NCBI RefSeq assembly: GCF_016618195.1
Contig: NZ_CP067099.1
Location: 248,001 to 312,000, forward strand
DNA: 64,000 nucleotides
Reading direction: 5' to 3'
DNA from: Providencia manganoxydans
GTDB taxonomy: Bacteria; Pseudomonadota; Gammaproteobacteria; Enterobacterales; Enterobacteriaceae
Positions 44,896-53,892 of the stretch are shown here, piece by piece. Numbering within the stretch: the stretch's first letter is position 1; each line of letters starts with the position of its first letter. The notes under the pieces were generated by a model. The model was not told the origin of the DNA and did not search any database. It saw only the letters and a program-made list of their open reading frames with translations. Made by a program: the position numbers and the translations under genes.

Positions 44896-45594
44896 ATGAG
44901 GTTGACGGCACAAAGCAAACAAATCATTCGCGATAATAAGCTGCAAGCCTTTTATCTTGATGCGGTTAACTATTTTGAGGAGGAACATCAATCTGCATTA
45001 ATATATTATGAAATTAAACGAGAGACATTATTTAATCTATTAAAAAAGAATTACCTGTATTTTGAATCCATTGGTCGAGCAAGCCAATATCTTTGCGTGA
45101 CACAAACGACGTTAATGCTCTACTGTGGACAATTTTATACTGAGTCGCCATTATACCAAGCAGAACAAGAACATCTTGAGCAAGTGGTTTTGCTAAAAGC
45201 CTCCAAAAGTAAAGCATGGCTAGACGAAACGATTGAAAATTATCAAGCGTTAGATTTATCTAACAATGTGCGTGAAATAATTGAATATGCCAAGAAACGC
45301 TATGCAGTTATCGGTGATGACCCCTCGATACTAAAATCAGAAATTGACTTGTTTCTATTAAAGGATATGAATAAACAATTTAGTGATAACTATAAAGAAA
45401 AAGATTTATTTTTAAAACAAGCGTTAAAGAATATTAATTCAATGCCAATACGTAAAGAGAATATTATTTTTCTTTGTGTCATCGCACAGTATCTAGATGG
45501 GCTGAACTGTTTTCAAGACGAACTCAGACCAAAGTGGTTTGGTCAGTTACAATTTTCAGGGCTTATCCCGTGGAGTTTTGACTTAATATCATAG
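44896..45594 (+). CDS. Protein of unknown function in the T6SS effector region
   Basis: 232 residues, ATG with a GGGGGA stretch upstream. It is predominantly helical and rich in Tyr, Leu and charged residues (QAFYLDAVNYFEEEHQSALI at the start, RPKWFGQLQFSGLIPWSFDL at the end). No signal peptide, membrane helix or catalytic motif is visible and I do not recognise a family. It lies between the duplicated nuclease cassettes and the PAAR gene, on the same strand. It could be an adaptor for the PAAR protein, an orphan immunity protein, or a T6SS-associated structural factor; the sequence does not decide. Confidence 0.55.
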   Translation: MRLTAQSKQIIRDNKLQAFYLDAVNYFEEEHQSALIYYEIKRETLFNLLKKNYLYFESIGRASQYLCVTQTTLMLYCGQFYTESPLYQAEQEHLEQVVLLKASKSKAWLDETIENYQALDLSNNVREIIEYAKKRYAVIGDDPSILKSEIDLFLLKDMNKQFSDNYKEKDLFLKQALKNINSMPIRKENIIFLCVIAQYLDGLNCFQDELRPKWFGQLQFSGLIPWSFDLIS

Positions 45595-45720
45595 AAGTTC
45601 AGAACTATAAAGTCAGTGTAATAGCGTTCGAAGAAAAAAGGAAAGCTTGTTGAACTGATTAATGAAAAAGTTCATTTGGAATTGACAATAGTGAAGCACT
45701 AAATATGTAAGGATATCAAT

Positions 45721-45990
45721 ATGCGCAGCACCGTTAACGGCCGTAAAATCATTTTAAAAAACGACACCACCAATACCGGCGGTACAGTATTGACAGGCTC
45801 TTCCCTAGCTAAACAAACCGAAGGCGTCGCCTGTGTGGGTGACTCGGTTTATTGCCCTTCGTGCAAAAAAACCGGCACTATCGCCGAGGGGGACAGCTTA
45901 ATGAAAATCAACGGGATCCCTGTCGCACTCGAAGGCCATAAAGTGGCGTGTGGCTGCTCGAATGGCTGTGTATTAGTTGCGGTCGGATGA
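45721..45990 (+). CDS. PAAR-domain spike-tip protein
   Basis: 89 residues, consisting only of a PAAR-like domain. The segments VACVGDSVYCPSCKKTGTIA, EGDSLMKINGIPVALEGHKV and ACGCSNGCVLVAV carry the Cys/His pattern expected to bind zinc near the tip. TGGTVLTGSS near the N-terminus is the common start. PAAR proteins cap the VgrG trimer and sharpen the spike; here no effector domain is fused. The AAGGA site lies close to the ATG. Its GC content looks higher than the flanking effector genes. Confidence 0.88.
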   Translation: MRSTVNGRKIILKNDTTNTGGTVLTGSSLAKQTEGVACVGDSVYCPSCKKTGTIAEGDSLMKINGIPVALEGHKVACGCSNGCVLVAVG

Positions 45991-46136
45991 ACGACGACTA
46001 GCTGATACTAAGGTAACAAAATCATACAGATGCAATCTGAGAATGGGGTGAATATATTCAAGGGCGTCGGTTTGGCAACTTGGAATATTCTACTTACTTT
46101 GAAGTAAGCAGGGGTTAGTATCAAATTTTTGAGCAG

Positions 46137-46586
46137 TTGCCAGTCACCCCAGCTCTATGTCAAAAAAGATATGATCTGGACTTATCTTTTACGTCACTTA
46201 TTGGTTTGGGATTACGTATCGATATCATTAATGTTCTTCTGACAAGAGTGGGAACAGGAAAACATTGGCGTGAGTTTTGTCAGTATATGGAAGAGAAAAA
46301 GAAAGAAATGGAGGAATCGCGGAATAGGCCGGATTTGAATGGGTATGTCATTATATTTATGGGTTTTGGCAAGAAACCTCCACGGGAGACAATACAAAAG
46401 TTAGCAGAAGATGCCGGCTTTGCTAATTGGGAGCAAGCACGTATTTGTATTCAACAAATTGTTGACACGTTATCTTATTTTCCAAAACTGGCTCAAGAAA
46501 TATCAGTATCAAAAACAATACAAAAAGAGATTGAACAAACTCTTACTGAAAGGCGTAAGAGTAATGCACTATTATTTGCAAGATAA
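46137..46586 (+). CDS. Short unknown ORF after PAAR (possible orphan immunity gene or gene remnant)
   Basis: An open frame of up to 149 residues beginning at a TTG (46137); the first ATG in frame is at 46287, leaving about 100 residues. Neither has a good ribosome site. The coding-like part includes GKHWREFCQYMEEKKKEMEE, GFGKKPPRETIQKLAEDAGF and ANWEQARICIQQIVDTLSYF, an amphipathic helical protein of no family I recognise. The bases at 46134-46168 resemble tssF copy 2 (34875-34909) at about 28 of 35 positions, which could be a scar or chance. A perfect 11-bp hairpin overlaps its stop codon. It may be an immunity gene orphaned at the distal end of the effector array. Confidence 0.4.
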   Translation: MPVTPALCQKRYDLDLSFTSLIGLGLRIDIINVLLTRVGTGKHWREFCQYMEEKKKEMEESRNRPDLNGYVIIFMGFGKKPPRETIQKLAEDAGFANWEQARICIQQIVDTLSYFPKLAQEISVSKTIQKEIEQTLTERRKSNALLFAR

Positions 46587-46608
46587 AGCGGAGGATACCG
46601 CTTTATCT
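46581..46608. terminator. Perfect bidirectional terminator between the T6SS array and glgA
   Basis: AGATAAAGCGG, loop AGGATA, CCGCTTTATCT: an 11-bp perfect stem. It overlaps the stop codon of the rightward ORF and lies 11 bp from the end of the leftward glgA gene, so it can end transcription from both sides. Confidence 0.75.
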
Positions 46609-46618
46609 CTTCCAAATA

Positions 46619-48058
46619 TCACTGATCCAGCAAGCGACGATAAATGGCTAAATATGCCTCGGCAGATTTATGCCAGCTGACATCTTTTGCCATGGCATTT
46701 TTTTGTACTTGTTGCCATTGTGTTGGGGATCCCCATAATGCAAATGCCCGATCAATTGCGGCTTTCAAATCGGTAGAGTCACTTTCGTGAAATACAAAGC
46801 CAGTCGCAGTTTTATGTTTAAGCGCTTCCAGCGAGCAATCTGTTACCGTATCCGCTAGGCCACCCGTGTGTCGCACCAGTGGTAATGTGCCATAGCGTAG
46901 TGCATATAGCTGAGTTAAACCGCAGGGTTCAAAACGGCTTGGTACCATCAATACATCGGCGCCCGCAATAATTTGATGAGACATAGGTTCGTCGTAGCCG
47001 ATAATCACGCGAATTTGATCGGGGTATTGTGATTGAATATGACGATAAGCATCTTCCAGATCGTGATCCCCACTACCCAGTAAAATAAATTGGCTACCTG
47101 AGCTGAGTAGATCAGGCAAAGCCTCTAGGATCAGATCTAAACCTTTTTGGCGGGTCATGCGGCTGACAACCGCGAACAAGGGCTGCTCAGTTTGTTGGGC
47201 TAGGCCAAGTAACTTCTGGATAGCAAGTTTGTTTTTTGGCTTATTTTTTAGGCTGCGATCACTGTACTTGTGTGCAAGCAATTTATCGTGAGAAGGTGAC
47301 CATACGGCGGTATCGATACCATTCAAAATTCCACTCAGCCGCTGTTCTTGATTGAGTTGGTTTAATAAGCCATCTAAACCATTCGCATAATGAGGATCTA
47401 AGATTTCTTTTGCGTAGGTTGGGCTGACAGCATTGGTGTGGTTGGCATAAAATAAACCGGCTTTCATAAAGGAAAGTTGACCATAAAATTCTAAACCATT
47501 CACATTATAAAACTCAGTGGGTAACCATAATTCATGAATATGATGTGGCGAAAATAGTCCTTGGTAGGCGATATTGTGGATCGTGAACATGCAGCGTGCG
47601 GGATAACCGTAAGCAGCAAGATAAGCACAGGCTAGAGCAGCATGCCAGTCATGTGCATGGACGATTTCTGCCTGCCATAGTGAGTCACAACCTCTAGCAA
47701 GCTCTGCCGCCACAAAGCCTAATACTCCAAATCGACGATAATTATCGTGATAAGCATTATTATAACCATCGTGGTAAGGGCTGCCTTCGCGTTGGTATAA
47801 ATGTGGCGCATCAATGATATACATTGGTGTATCTTGATATTGGCTGTAATAGAGGGTGATTTCACCTGCATAAGTGTTTAGCGTGGTGACTTTTTGTTTA
47901 TCGGTGGCTTGATTGATAATCGCCGGAAAACCGGGGAGTAAAACTCTTGCATCGGAGCCATGCTGTCGTTGTGCAGCCGGTAGTGCAGCGACGACATCGG
48001 CTAAGCCACCTGTTTTGACTAAAGGAAAGAATTCGGCAGAAACATGTAATATTTTCAT
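46619..48058 (-). CDS. glgA: Glycogen synthase (ADP-glucose type)
   Basis: 479 residues, the usual GlgA length. The N-terminal substrate loop is LVKTGGLADVVAALP (KxGGL motif), VHAHDWHAALACAYLA lies in the middle, and the C-terminal domain shows VSRMTRQKGLDLILEALPDL, LGSGDHDLEDAY and PSRFEPCGLTQLYALRYGTL (GT5 motifs, catalytic Glu in FEPCG). It extends alpha-1,4-glucan chains from ADP-glucose. It lies 9 bp downstream of glgB on the same strand. The genes glgX, glgC and glgP that usually surround it in enterics are absent from the window, so ADP-glucose must come from a glgC elsewhere. Confidence 0.96.
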   Translation of the reverse strand: MKILHVSAEFFPLVKTGGLADVVAALPAAQRQHGSDARVLLPGFPAIINQATDKQKVTTLNTYAGEITLYYSQYQDTPMYIIDAPHLYQREGSPYHDGYNNAYHDNYRRFGVLGFVAAELARGCDSLWQAEIVHAHDWHAALACAYLAAYGYPARCMFTIHNIAYQGLFSPHHIHELWLPTEFYNVNGLEFYGQLSFMKAGLFYANHTNAVSPTYAKEILDPHYANGLDGLLNQLNQEQRLSGILNGIDTAVWSPSHDKLLAHKYSDRSLKNKPKNKLAIQKLLGLAQQTEQPLFAVVSRMTRQKGLDLILEALPDLLSSGSQFILLGSGDHDLEDAYRHIQSQYPDQIRVIIGYDEPMSHQIIAGADVLMVPSRFEPCGLTQLYALRYGTLPLVRHTGGLADTVTDCSLEALKHKTATGFVFHESDSTDLKAAIDRAFALWGSPTQWQQVQKNAMAKDVSWHKSAEAYLAIYRRLLDQ

Positions 48059-48067
48059 TTTGACTCC

Positions 48068-50281
48068 TTACTTCTGTTTCGAGGCTAGCCGTGTATGTTT
48101 AAGTGGTGACTTAAGTTTGAAATACAGCGTTGAGAGTGGTGGCAGCGTTAACTCGATCGAGTGGTCACACCCGTGGGTTTTGATTGGTTGACTGGTCACG
48201 GATGCAGTGTCTTGCGCATCGTTTCCACCATAGATATGTGCGTTGCTGTTGAGCACGATTTGGTATTCTCCCGCAGTTTTGACGCCAATACGGTAGTGTT
48301 CACGAGTCACTGGGGTGAAATGGCTCACGATAAACAATGCATCGCCATTGGCGGCGTAACGGATAAATGCAAATACAGAGTTATCGTGATCGTCGACGAT
48401 CAGCCATTCAAAGCTTTCTGGATGATGATCATGATCGTATAGCGCGGGTGTGTGGCGATAGGTGAAATTGAGATCTTTGACAAAACGTTGTACGCCTGCA
48501 TGGGGGCTAGTTGGAATATCGAGCAGTTCCCAGTCTAGCTGACCGTCATGATCCCATTCACGCCACTGCGCCATCTCTCCCCCCATAAAAAGGAGTTTTT
48601 TACCTGGATGCGCCCACATAAATCCGTAATAGGCACGCAGTGTGGCAAATTTTTGTTCAGGGGAGCCAGACATTTTGCGCAACAGTGAGCCTTTACCATG
48701 GACGACTTCATCGTGGGATAATGGCAAAATAAAGTTTTCACTCCATGCATACATCACACCGAAGGTCATTTTATTATGATGAAATTTACGAGCAATTGGG
48801 TCTAACTGTAAATAATCGAGGGTGTCATGCATCCAACCCATGTTCCATTTGTAGTTAAAGCCTAATCCACCAAGGGAAGGTGGAAGTGTGACGCCAGAGA
48901 AACTGGTTGATTCTTCTGCCGCCATTAAGGTATCCGGCTGAATTTGATGCAGTAATTCGTTCGTGTGTTGTAGTAGGCTAACAGCTTCAAGGTTGACGTT
49001 GCCGCCGTACTCATTAGCTATCCATTCTCCATCTGGGCGGCTGTAATCACGGTAGATCATGGATGCAACAGCATCGACTCTCAATCCATCAAATCCAAAA
49101 CGTTCCACCCAATATACTGCATTATCGGCTAAGAATCGGCGAACTTCGGGGCTGCGATAGTCATAAATCAAGGTGTCCCAATCACGATGTCGGCCTTCTT
49201 TTGGATCAGCGTATTCATAGAGTGCCGTACCATCAAAGTTGGCTAACCCATTGGCATCAGAAGGAAAATGCCCTGGAACCCAATCGAGGATCACATTAAT
49301 ACCTTGTCGATGCGCTTCATCGATAAAATCTATCAGGTCTTGTGGTGAACCATAGCGGCTGGTTGGTGAATAAATTCCTAATGGTTGATAGCCCCAAGAG
49401 CCATCAAAAGGGTGTTCACTGATTGGCAATATTTCGAGATGGGTAAACCCCATGTCTTTAACATAAGGGAGTAATGTTGTTGCGAGTTCTCGATAACTTA
49501 GCCACGTTGTGCCATCTTGTGTCCGTCGCCATGAACCTAGGTGGACTTCGTAAATAGCAACAGGGGCATTACGTTGATTAGCTTGTGCTTGTTTTTTGGT
49601 CGGATAACGTTTTTGTGGAAGAGGGGAAACAATTGATGTGGTATCAGGACGTAATTGGCTACGAAAGGCATAAGGGTCTGATTTAAATTGTAGCTCACCA
49701 TTCGCATCAAGTATTTCATATTTATAGCGTGTTCCTGCGCTGATTGCGGGTAGAAAAATTTCCCAGATCCCACTTTCAGGACGATAACGCATTGGATAGC
49801 GGCGACCATCCCAAAAATTGAAGTCGCCAACGATTGAAACTCGTTGCGCATTAGGAGCCCAAACACAGAAATGGGTACCACTGATATCATCAAGTTGCCG
49901 TAAGTGCGCACCCAACTTTTCAAATGAAAAATTTTGCTGAGTGTCTGCATCACTAAGTAGTGTTCCAAAGCGGTAAGGATCTTCAATAACTTGCTGAGTA
50001 TCCCCCCAGTTAATCTGCAAGATATAGGTAAAGTTTTTATCTAAAGAGGCAATATGGCCAGAAAAGAAACCTCGAGGATCAATTTGAGACAGCTGAATAA
50101 CGGGCGTGGCAGTGAATCTATCTAAAATCGTGACTTGCTGAGCATTCGGTAGTAATACGCGAAAATAGGTTATTTCTCCCACGCGGTGCATGCCGAGAAA
50201 TGAAAAGGGGTCACGATATTTCCCTGCAAATAACTGCTCAATGATCTGTTGTTGCCCTGATTGCTGCTCAATTGCTTTCAT
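48068..50281 (-). CDS. glgB: 1,4-alpha-glucan branching enzyme
   Basis: 737 residues from the second of two adjacent ATGs, which lies 5 nt after AGGAG. An N-terminal CBM48 module (THFCVWAPNAQRVSIVGDFN) precedes the GH13 barrel: WGYQPLGIYSPTSRYGSPQD, VILDWVPGHF, GFDGLRVDAVASMIYRD (nucleophile Asp), LMAAEESTSF (acid Glu) and LPLSHDEVVHGKGSL. It makes alpha-1,6 branches in glycogen. It is the first gene of a two-gene glgBA operon. A family-1 repeat lies about 25 bp upstream of its start region, within the probable promoter or leader. Confidence 0.96.
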   Translation of the reverse strand: MKAIEQQSGQQQIIEQLFAGKYRDPFSFLGMHRVGEITYFRVLLPNAQQVTILDRFTATPVIQLSQIDPRGFFSGHIASLDKNFTYILQINWGDTQQVIEDPYRFGTLLSDADTQQNFSFEKLGAHLRQLDDISGTHFCVWAPNAQRVSIVGDFNFWDGRRYPMRYRPESGIWEIFLPAISAGTRYKYEILDANGELQFKSDPYAFRSQLRPDTTSIVSPLPQKRYPTKKQAQANQRNAPVAIYEVHLGSWRRTQDGTTWLSYRELATTLLPYVKDMGFTHLEILPISEHPFDGSWGYQPLGIYSPTSRYGSPQDLIDFIDEAHRQGINVILDWVPGHFPSDANGLANFDGTALYEYADPKEGRHRDWDTLIYDYRSPEVRRFLADNAVYWVERFGFDGLRVDAVASMIYRDYSRPDGEWIANEYGGNVNLEAVSLLQHTNELLHQIQPDTLMAAEESTSFSGVTLPPSLGGLGFNYKWNMGWMHDTLDYLQLDPIARKFHHNKMTFGVMYAWSENFILPLSHDEVVHGKGSLLRKMSGSPEQKFATLRAYYGFMWAHPGKKLLFMGGEMAQWREWDHDGQLDWELLDIPTSPHAGVQRFVKDLNFTYRHTPALYDHDHHPESFEWLIVDDHDNSVFAFIRYAANGDALFIVSHFTPVTREHYRIGVKTAGEYQIVLNSNAHIYGGNDAQDTASVTSQPIKTHGCDHSIELTLPPLSTLYFKLKSPLKHTRLASKQK

Positions 50282-50306
50282 CATTTCTCCTGAAAGATCG
50301 AAGTTA

Positions 50307-50434
50307 TATACTTGTCATACTTCAAGATGCAGGGTTGTTGACTACGCTCAGCTAGCCGAGTCACCGAGTGTATCTATACTCCTTGCCTATTTCCGTTTAC
50401 TGTCGACCTACAACTCGAATTATTTAAAGTATAG
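50307..50434. repeat. Family-1 dispersed repeat, copy C
   Basis: About 128 bp, from TATACTTGTCATACTTCAAG to CTCGAATTATTTAAAGTATA. It lies immediately upstream of glgB, so it is either in the glgB leader or beside its promoter. Confidence 0.75.
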
Positions 50435-50591
50435 TGGTCTCTATAGTAATAACTTGATTTTTCTTATTCTGTATAACGATATGACTAACTAATTTTATAA
50501 TGGGAAATGTTGAGATTAATCAAAAATGATCCCATTAGGCAGCAAATATAATTATAAGAATAAGTAAATGGGCGGTGTTGATGAAAACAAT

Positions 50592-50716
50592 CTATACTCG
50601 TTATAGTTCAAGTTACAGCGTTGTTGACCGCATTTACTTGCCAGTTACATACTTATGTATATGGCTAGTGATGGAGCCACTTGTTGTCTAGCTGAACTTC
50701 GAATTATTTAGAGTAA
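50592..50716. repeat. Family-1 dispersed repeat, copy D
   Basis: About 125 bp, CTATACTCGTTATAGTTCAA at the left and TTCGAATTATTTAGAGTAAA at the right, same orientation as copy C and 158 bp from it. Two copies thus share the divergent glgB-emrA intergenic region. Confidence 0.75.
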
Positions 50717-50997
50717 AAAACGAATAAATTAAAAATAATCTTGTTTGTGGAGATAATAAATCTGTAGAGTAAAAAGTCAACAAAAATAATCTTTGTAATT
50801 CATTATGTTAATGACTTTCTATTTAAGATGTTCGCTATTAAACATTATTATCATTTATCGATGAAAAATATAACATTCTAATTAGTCAGAATGTCAAAAA
50901 ATTAATTTGTTAAATGGAAATCGCTATTGCTTTATTAGTATTACTCCGTAAAGATAAGAGCAGTGATTAATAAATGAGTAAGACCCAGAGAGTTATT
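50717..50997. other. Region upstream of emrA
   Basis: About 280 bp of AT-rich DNA with no gene. It must hold the emrA promoter. The EmrR (MprA) repressor gene that often precedes emrA in enterics is not present here. An ATG at 50974 would extend emrA by 8 codons but has a poorly placed ribosome site. Confidence 0.5.
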
Positions 50998-52173
50998 ATG
51001 GATCAACCGACAAATTCAATCGAAACTAATCAAAAAACGAAAAAAAATGAAACACGCAGAAAACTATGGATGGCAATAGCTTCCATTATTATTGTTTTGC
51101 TGTTTGTTGCTTATGGCGCTTACTGGTTTTTGGTATTACGCTTTCAGGAATATACTGATGATGCGTATGTTTCGGGGCTACAAATACCTATTATTGCGCA
51201 AACAACCGGTAATGTGACGCAAGTAAATTTTGAAAATACCGATTTAGTAAAAGCAGGTGATGTGCTGGTGGTATTGGATAAAACCAATGCAACGTTAGCG
51301 TATGAACAAGCAAAACACGATTTAGCCACCACCGTGCGTAAAACTAAAGAGCTGTATATTAATGGTGATGAGTATCAAGCTCAGATCCAAAAAAATAGAG
51401 TATCACTTGCGCAAGCACAGAAAGATTACCAACGTCGCGTGGCTTTAGGTCGTAGCGGAACAATATCGAAAGAAGATTTGCAGCATTCACAAGAAGCGGT
51501 GCAACTCGCACAAGCAGCTCTGGATATTTCTATTCAGCAATATAATGCGAATCGCGCATTATTGCGCAATACAGAGCTGAAAAAGCAGCCCGCTATCCAA
51601 CAAGCGGCTGATAGTGTGCGCAATGCGTGGATTAACTTGCAACGTACTGAAGTGAAAAGCCCAATGACGGGTTATGTTTCGCGTCGTAACGTACAAGTCG
51701 GTTCACAAGTTGGCCCACAAGGGTCATTAATGGCTATCGTGCCCGCACAACCTGTCTGGGTGGATGCTAACTTCAAAGAAACCCAGTTAGAAAAAGTACG
51801 TATCGGGCAGCCCGTGACGTTAACCAGTGATTTTTATGGTGACGATATTGTGTTTACTGGGAAAGTGGTAGGGCTCGATATGGGAACAGGTAGTGCTTTC
51901 TCTCTATTACCGGCACAAAATGCGACGGGTAACTGGATCAAAGTGGTTCAGCGTTTGCCTGTACGTGTAGAGTTAGATCCTGAACAAGTGGCTAAATATC
52001 CATTGCGTATTGGTTTATCGATGAACGCAACTATTGATATTAAAGATGAAAATGGTCCGGTCTTAGCTGAGGTTCAGCGCGAAACGCCGGCATTTGAGAG
52101 TGATGTATTGGTACTGAAACTCAATGAGGTCGATGCTGTTATCGACACGATCATTAACGAAAACGCGGATTAG
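50998..52173 (+). CDS. emrA: Multidrug efflux membrane-fusion protein EmrA
   Basis: 391 residues from the ATG at 50998 (AGAGAG 5 nt upstream), matching the roughly 390 residues of E. coli EmrA. One N-terminal membrane helix (AIASIIIVLLFVAYGAYWFL) is followed by DDAYVSGLQI, a lipoyl-like half-motif TDLVKAGDVLVVLDKTNA, a coiled-coil hairpin, and SPMTGYVSRRNVQVGSQVGP. DMGTGSAFSLLPAQNATGNW is the conserved EmrA/HlyD-family signature near the end. It links the EmrB transporter across the periplasm to TolC. The gene precedes emrB by 17 bp. Confidence 0.95.
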   Translation: MDQPTNSIETNQKTKKNETRRKLWMAIASIIIVLLFVAYGAYWFLVLRFQEYTDDAYVSGLQIPIIAQTTGNVTQVNFENTDLVKAGDVLVVLDKTNATLAYEQAKHDLATTVRKTKELYINGDEYQAQIQKNRVSLAQAQKDYQRRVALGRSGTISKEDLQHSQEAVQLAQAALDISIQQYNANRALLRNTELKKQPAIQQAADSVRNAWINLQRTEVKSPMTGYVSRRNVQVGSQVGPQGSLMAIVPAQPVWVDANFKETQLEKVRIGQPVTLTSDFYGDDIVFTGKVVGLDMGTGSAFSLLPAQNATGNWIKVVQRLPVRVELDPEQVAKYPLRIGLSMNATIDIKDENGPVLAEVQRETPAFESDVLVLKLNEVDAVIDTIINENAD

Positions 52174-52190
52174 CCCGAAAAGGAGTGGAT

Positions 52191-53717
52191 GTGGCCGATA
52201 TTCAACCACTAAAGGGCTCAAAACTGGTATGGGCAACGATAGCATTGTCGCTGGCGACCTTTATGCAGGTACTGGACTCGACTATTGCTAACGTTGCAAT
52301 TCCAACGATTGCAGGTGATCTCGGTGTTTCGATGTCTCAGGGTACATGGGTGATCACCTCATTTGGTGTTTCTAACGCCATATCAATTGCGATTTCAGGG
52401 TTCCTTGCCAAACGTTTTGGTGAAGTGCGTGTATTTTTGTGGGCGACTGCATTATTTACCATTTTTTCATTGCTGTGTGGCTTTTCAGATAGTCTTGGTA
52501 TGCTGATTTTGTACCGTGTATTACAAGGTGCAGTAGCCGGACCCGTTATCCCGCTATCACAAAGTCTGATCATGCGCTGTTATCCACCTAAAATGCAAAA
52601 TATGGCGTTGGCATTTTGGTCGATGACTATCATTTTGGCTCCTGTATTTGGTCCTATTTTTGGCGGTTATATCAGTGATAACTTCCATTGGGGCTGGATC
52701 TTCTTTATGAACGTTCCTTTGGGGATTTTTGTGGTCATTGTTGGCTCCATAATCTTAAAAGGAATGGAATCGAAGGTGGTGAAAGTTCCGTTCAACGTCA
52801 TTGGGCTAGCATTGCTATCCGTTGGTGTTGGTTGTTTACAGGTATTACTGGATAAAGGGAAAGAGTTAGGTTGGTTAGCATCTAATGAAATCGTCATCTT
52901 AGCGGTGATTTCAGCGATTGCGCTAGTATTCTTAGTGATTTGGGAGTTGACCGATAAAAACCCTATCGTCGAGTTAGCACTGTTTAAATCACGTAATTTT
53001 ACTATCGGGACTATCTCAGTCAGCTTAGCGTATATGGCCTACTTTGGGGCAATTGTCTTGTTACCCCAACTATTACAAGAGGTATATGGCTATACCGCGA
53101 CATGGGCCGGTTTGGCGTTGGCACCGATAGGGTTACTGCCTGTTCTATTTTCAGCGCCGGTTGCCAAGCTATCAGACTTCCTTGATATACGTTGGATAGT
53201 CACTTTTAGCTTTGTGTTCTATGCGATCTGTTTCTTCTGGCGAGCTTATACTTTTGAACCAAGTATGGATTTTACCGCGGTCGTATGGCCTCAATTGGTG
53301 CAAGGGATGGCAGTTGCTTGTTTCTTTATGCCATTGACGACATTAACATTGTCAGGGCTACCGCCTGAAAAACTGGCATCGGCATCGAGTTTAGCTAACT
53401 TTTTCCGTACCCTTGCAGGCTCAATTGGTACTTCGATTACAACGACCATGTGGAGTGATAGGGAAGCGGTTCATCATAGTCAGTTAACGGATTATATTAC
53501 CGATTACAATCCTGAATCCCTTGAGATGTATAAAGAAATGGGAGCGCATGGTTTAAGTAATGAGCAAACATCCGGTTTTATTGCGCAAGAAATCACTAGC
53601 CAAGGACTGATTATTGCTGCTAATGAAATCTTCTGGTTATGTGGATGGGTATTTATTGCCTTGATCATCACGGTTTGGTTCGCTAAGCCGCCATTTGGTA
53701 GTAAAGCGAATAAATAA
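52191..53717 (+). CDS. emrB: Multidrug efflux MFS transporter EmrB (DHA2 family)
   Basis: 508 residues from a GTG at 52191, 5 nt after AGGAG; an earlier GTG at 52185 overlaps that site and is less likely. Fourteen membrane segments are expected, with the DHA2 hallmark LATFMQVLDSTIANVAIPTI in helix 1 and QGTWVITSFGVSNAISIAIS after it. YISDNFHWGWIFFMNVPLGI and VWFAKPPFG at the end closely match E. coli EmrB. It exports hydrophobic and protonophore-like drugs with EmrA and TolC. A perfect hairpin follows the stop. Confidence 0.96.
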   Translation: MADIQPLKGSKLVWATIALSLATFMQVLDSTIANVAIPTIAGDLGVSMSQGTWVITSFGVSNAISIAISGFLAKRFGEVRVFLWATALFTIFSLLCGFSDSLGMLILYRVLQGAVAGPVIPLSQSLIMRCYPPKMQNMALAFWSMTIILAPVFGPIFGGYISDNFHWGWIFFMNVPLGIFVVIVGSIILKGMESKVVKVPFNVIGLALLSVGVGCLQVLLDKGKELGWLASNEIVILAVISAIALVFLVIWELTDKNPIVELALFKSRNFTIGTISVSLAYMAYFGAIVLLPQLLQEVYGYTATWAGLALAPIGLLPVLFSAPVAKLSDFLDIRWIVTFSFVFYAICFFWRAYTFEPSMDFTAVVWPQLVQGMAVACFFMPLTTLTLSGLPPEKLASASSLANFFRTLAGSIGTSITTTMWSDREAVHHSQLTDYITDYNPESLEMYKEMGAHGLSNEQTSGFIAQEITSQGLIIAANEIFWLCGWVFIALIITVWFAKPPFGSKANK

Positions 53718-53724
53718 TGATATT

Positions 53725-53750
53725 AATTAGGGCGCTAAATAGCGCCCTAA
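53725..53750. terminator. Terminator after emrB (first of a duplicated pair)
   Basis: TTAGGGCGCT, loop AAAT, AGCGCCCTAA: perfect 10-bp stem 9 bp after the emrB stop. The 26-bp block AATTAGGGCGCTAAATAGCG plus CCCTAA recurs exactly at 53893-53918, on the far side of a family-2 repeat. Confidence 0.85.
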
Positions 53751-53892
53751 CTGAGGTTGCTGACGAAGCGGGATAAAAGCGTGGTTTTTCCCGCTCCGTG
53801 TTATCAGCCGAAAATCAATGAATTGATTTTCCTCGTTTATTTCAGAACCCCTAACGACTGCAGCCAAACATGATATGTTTGTCAACAGTCTG
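53751..53892. repeat. Family-2 dispersed repeat, copy 2 (complete)
   Basis: About 142 bp containing three hairpins: GCGGGATAAA...TTTCCCGC, AAAATCAATGAATTGATTTT and AAACATGATATGTTT. The left two-thirds match 3628-3712; the right end matches 13327-13362. It is bracketed by two identical 26-bp terminator sequences, so it looks inserted into, or duplicated with, that terminator. Confidence 0.8.
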
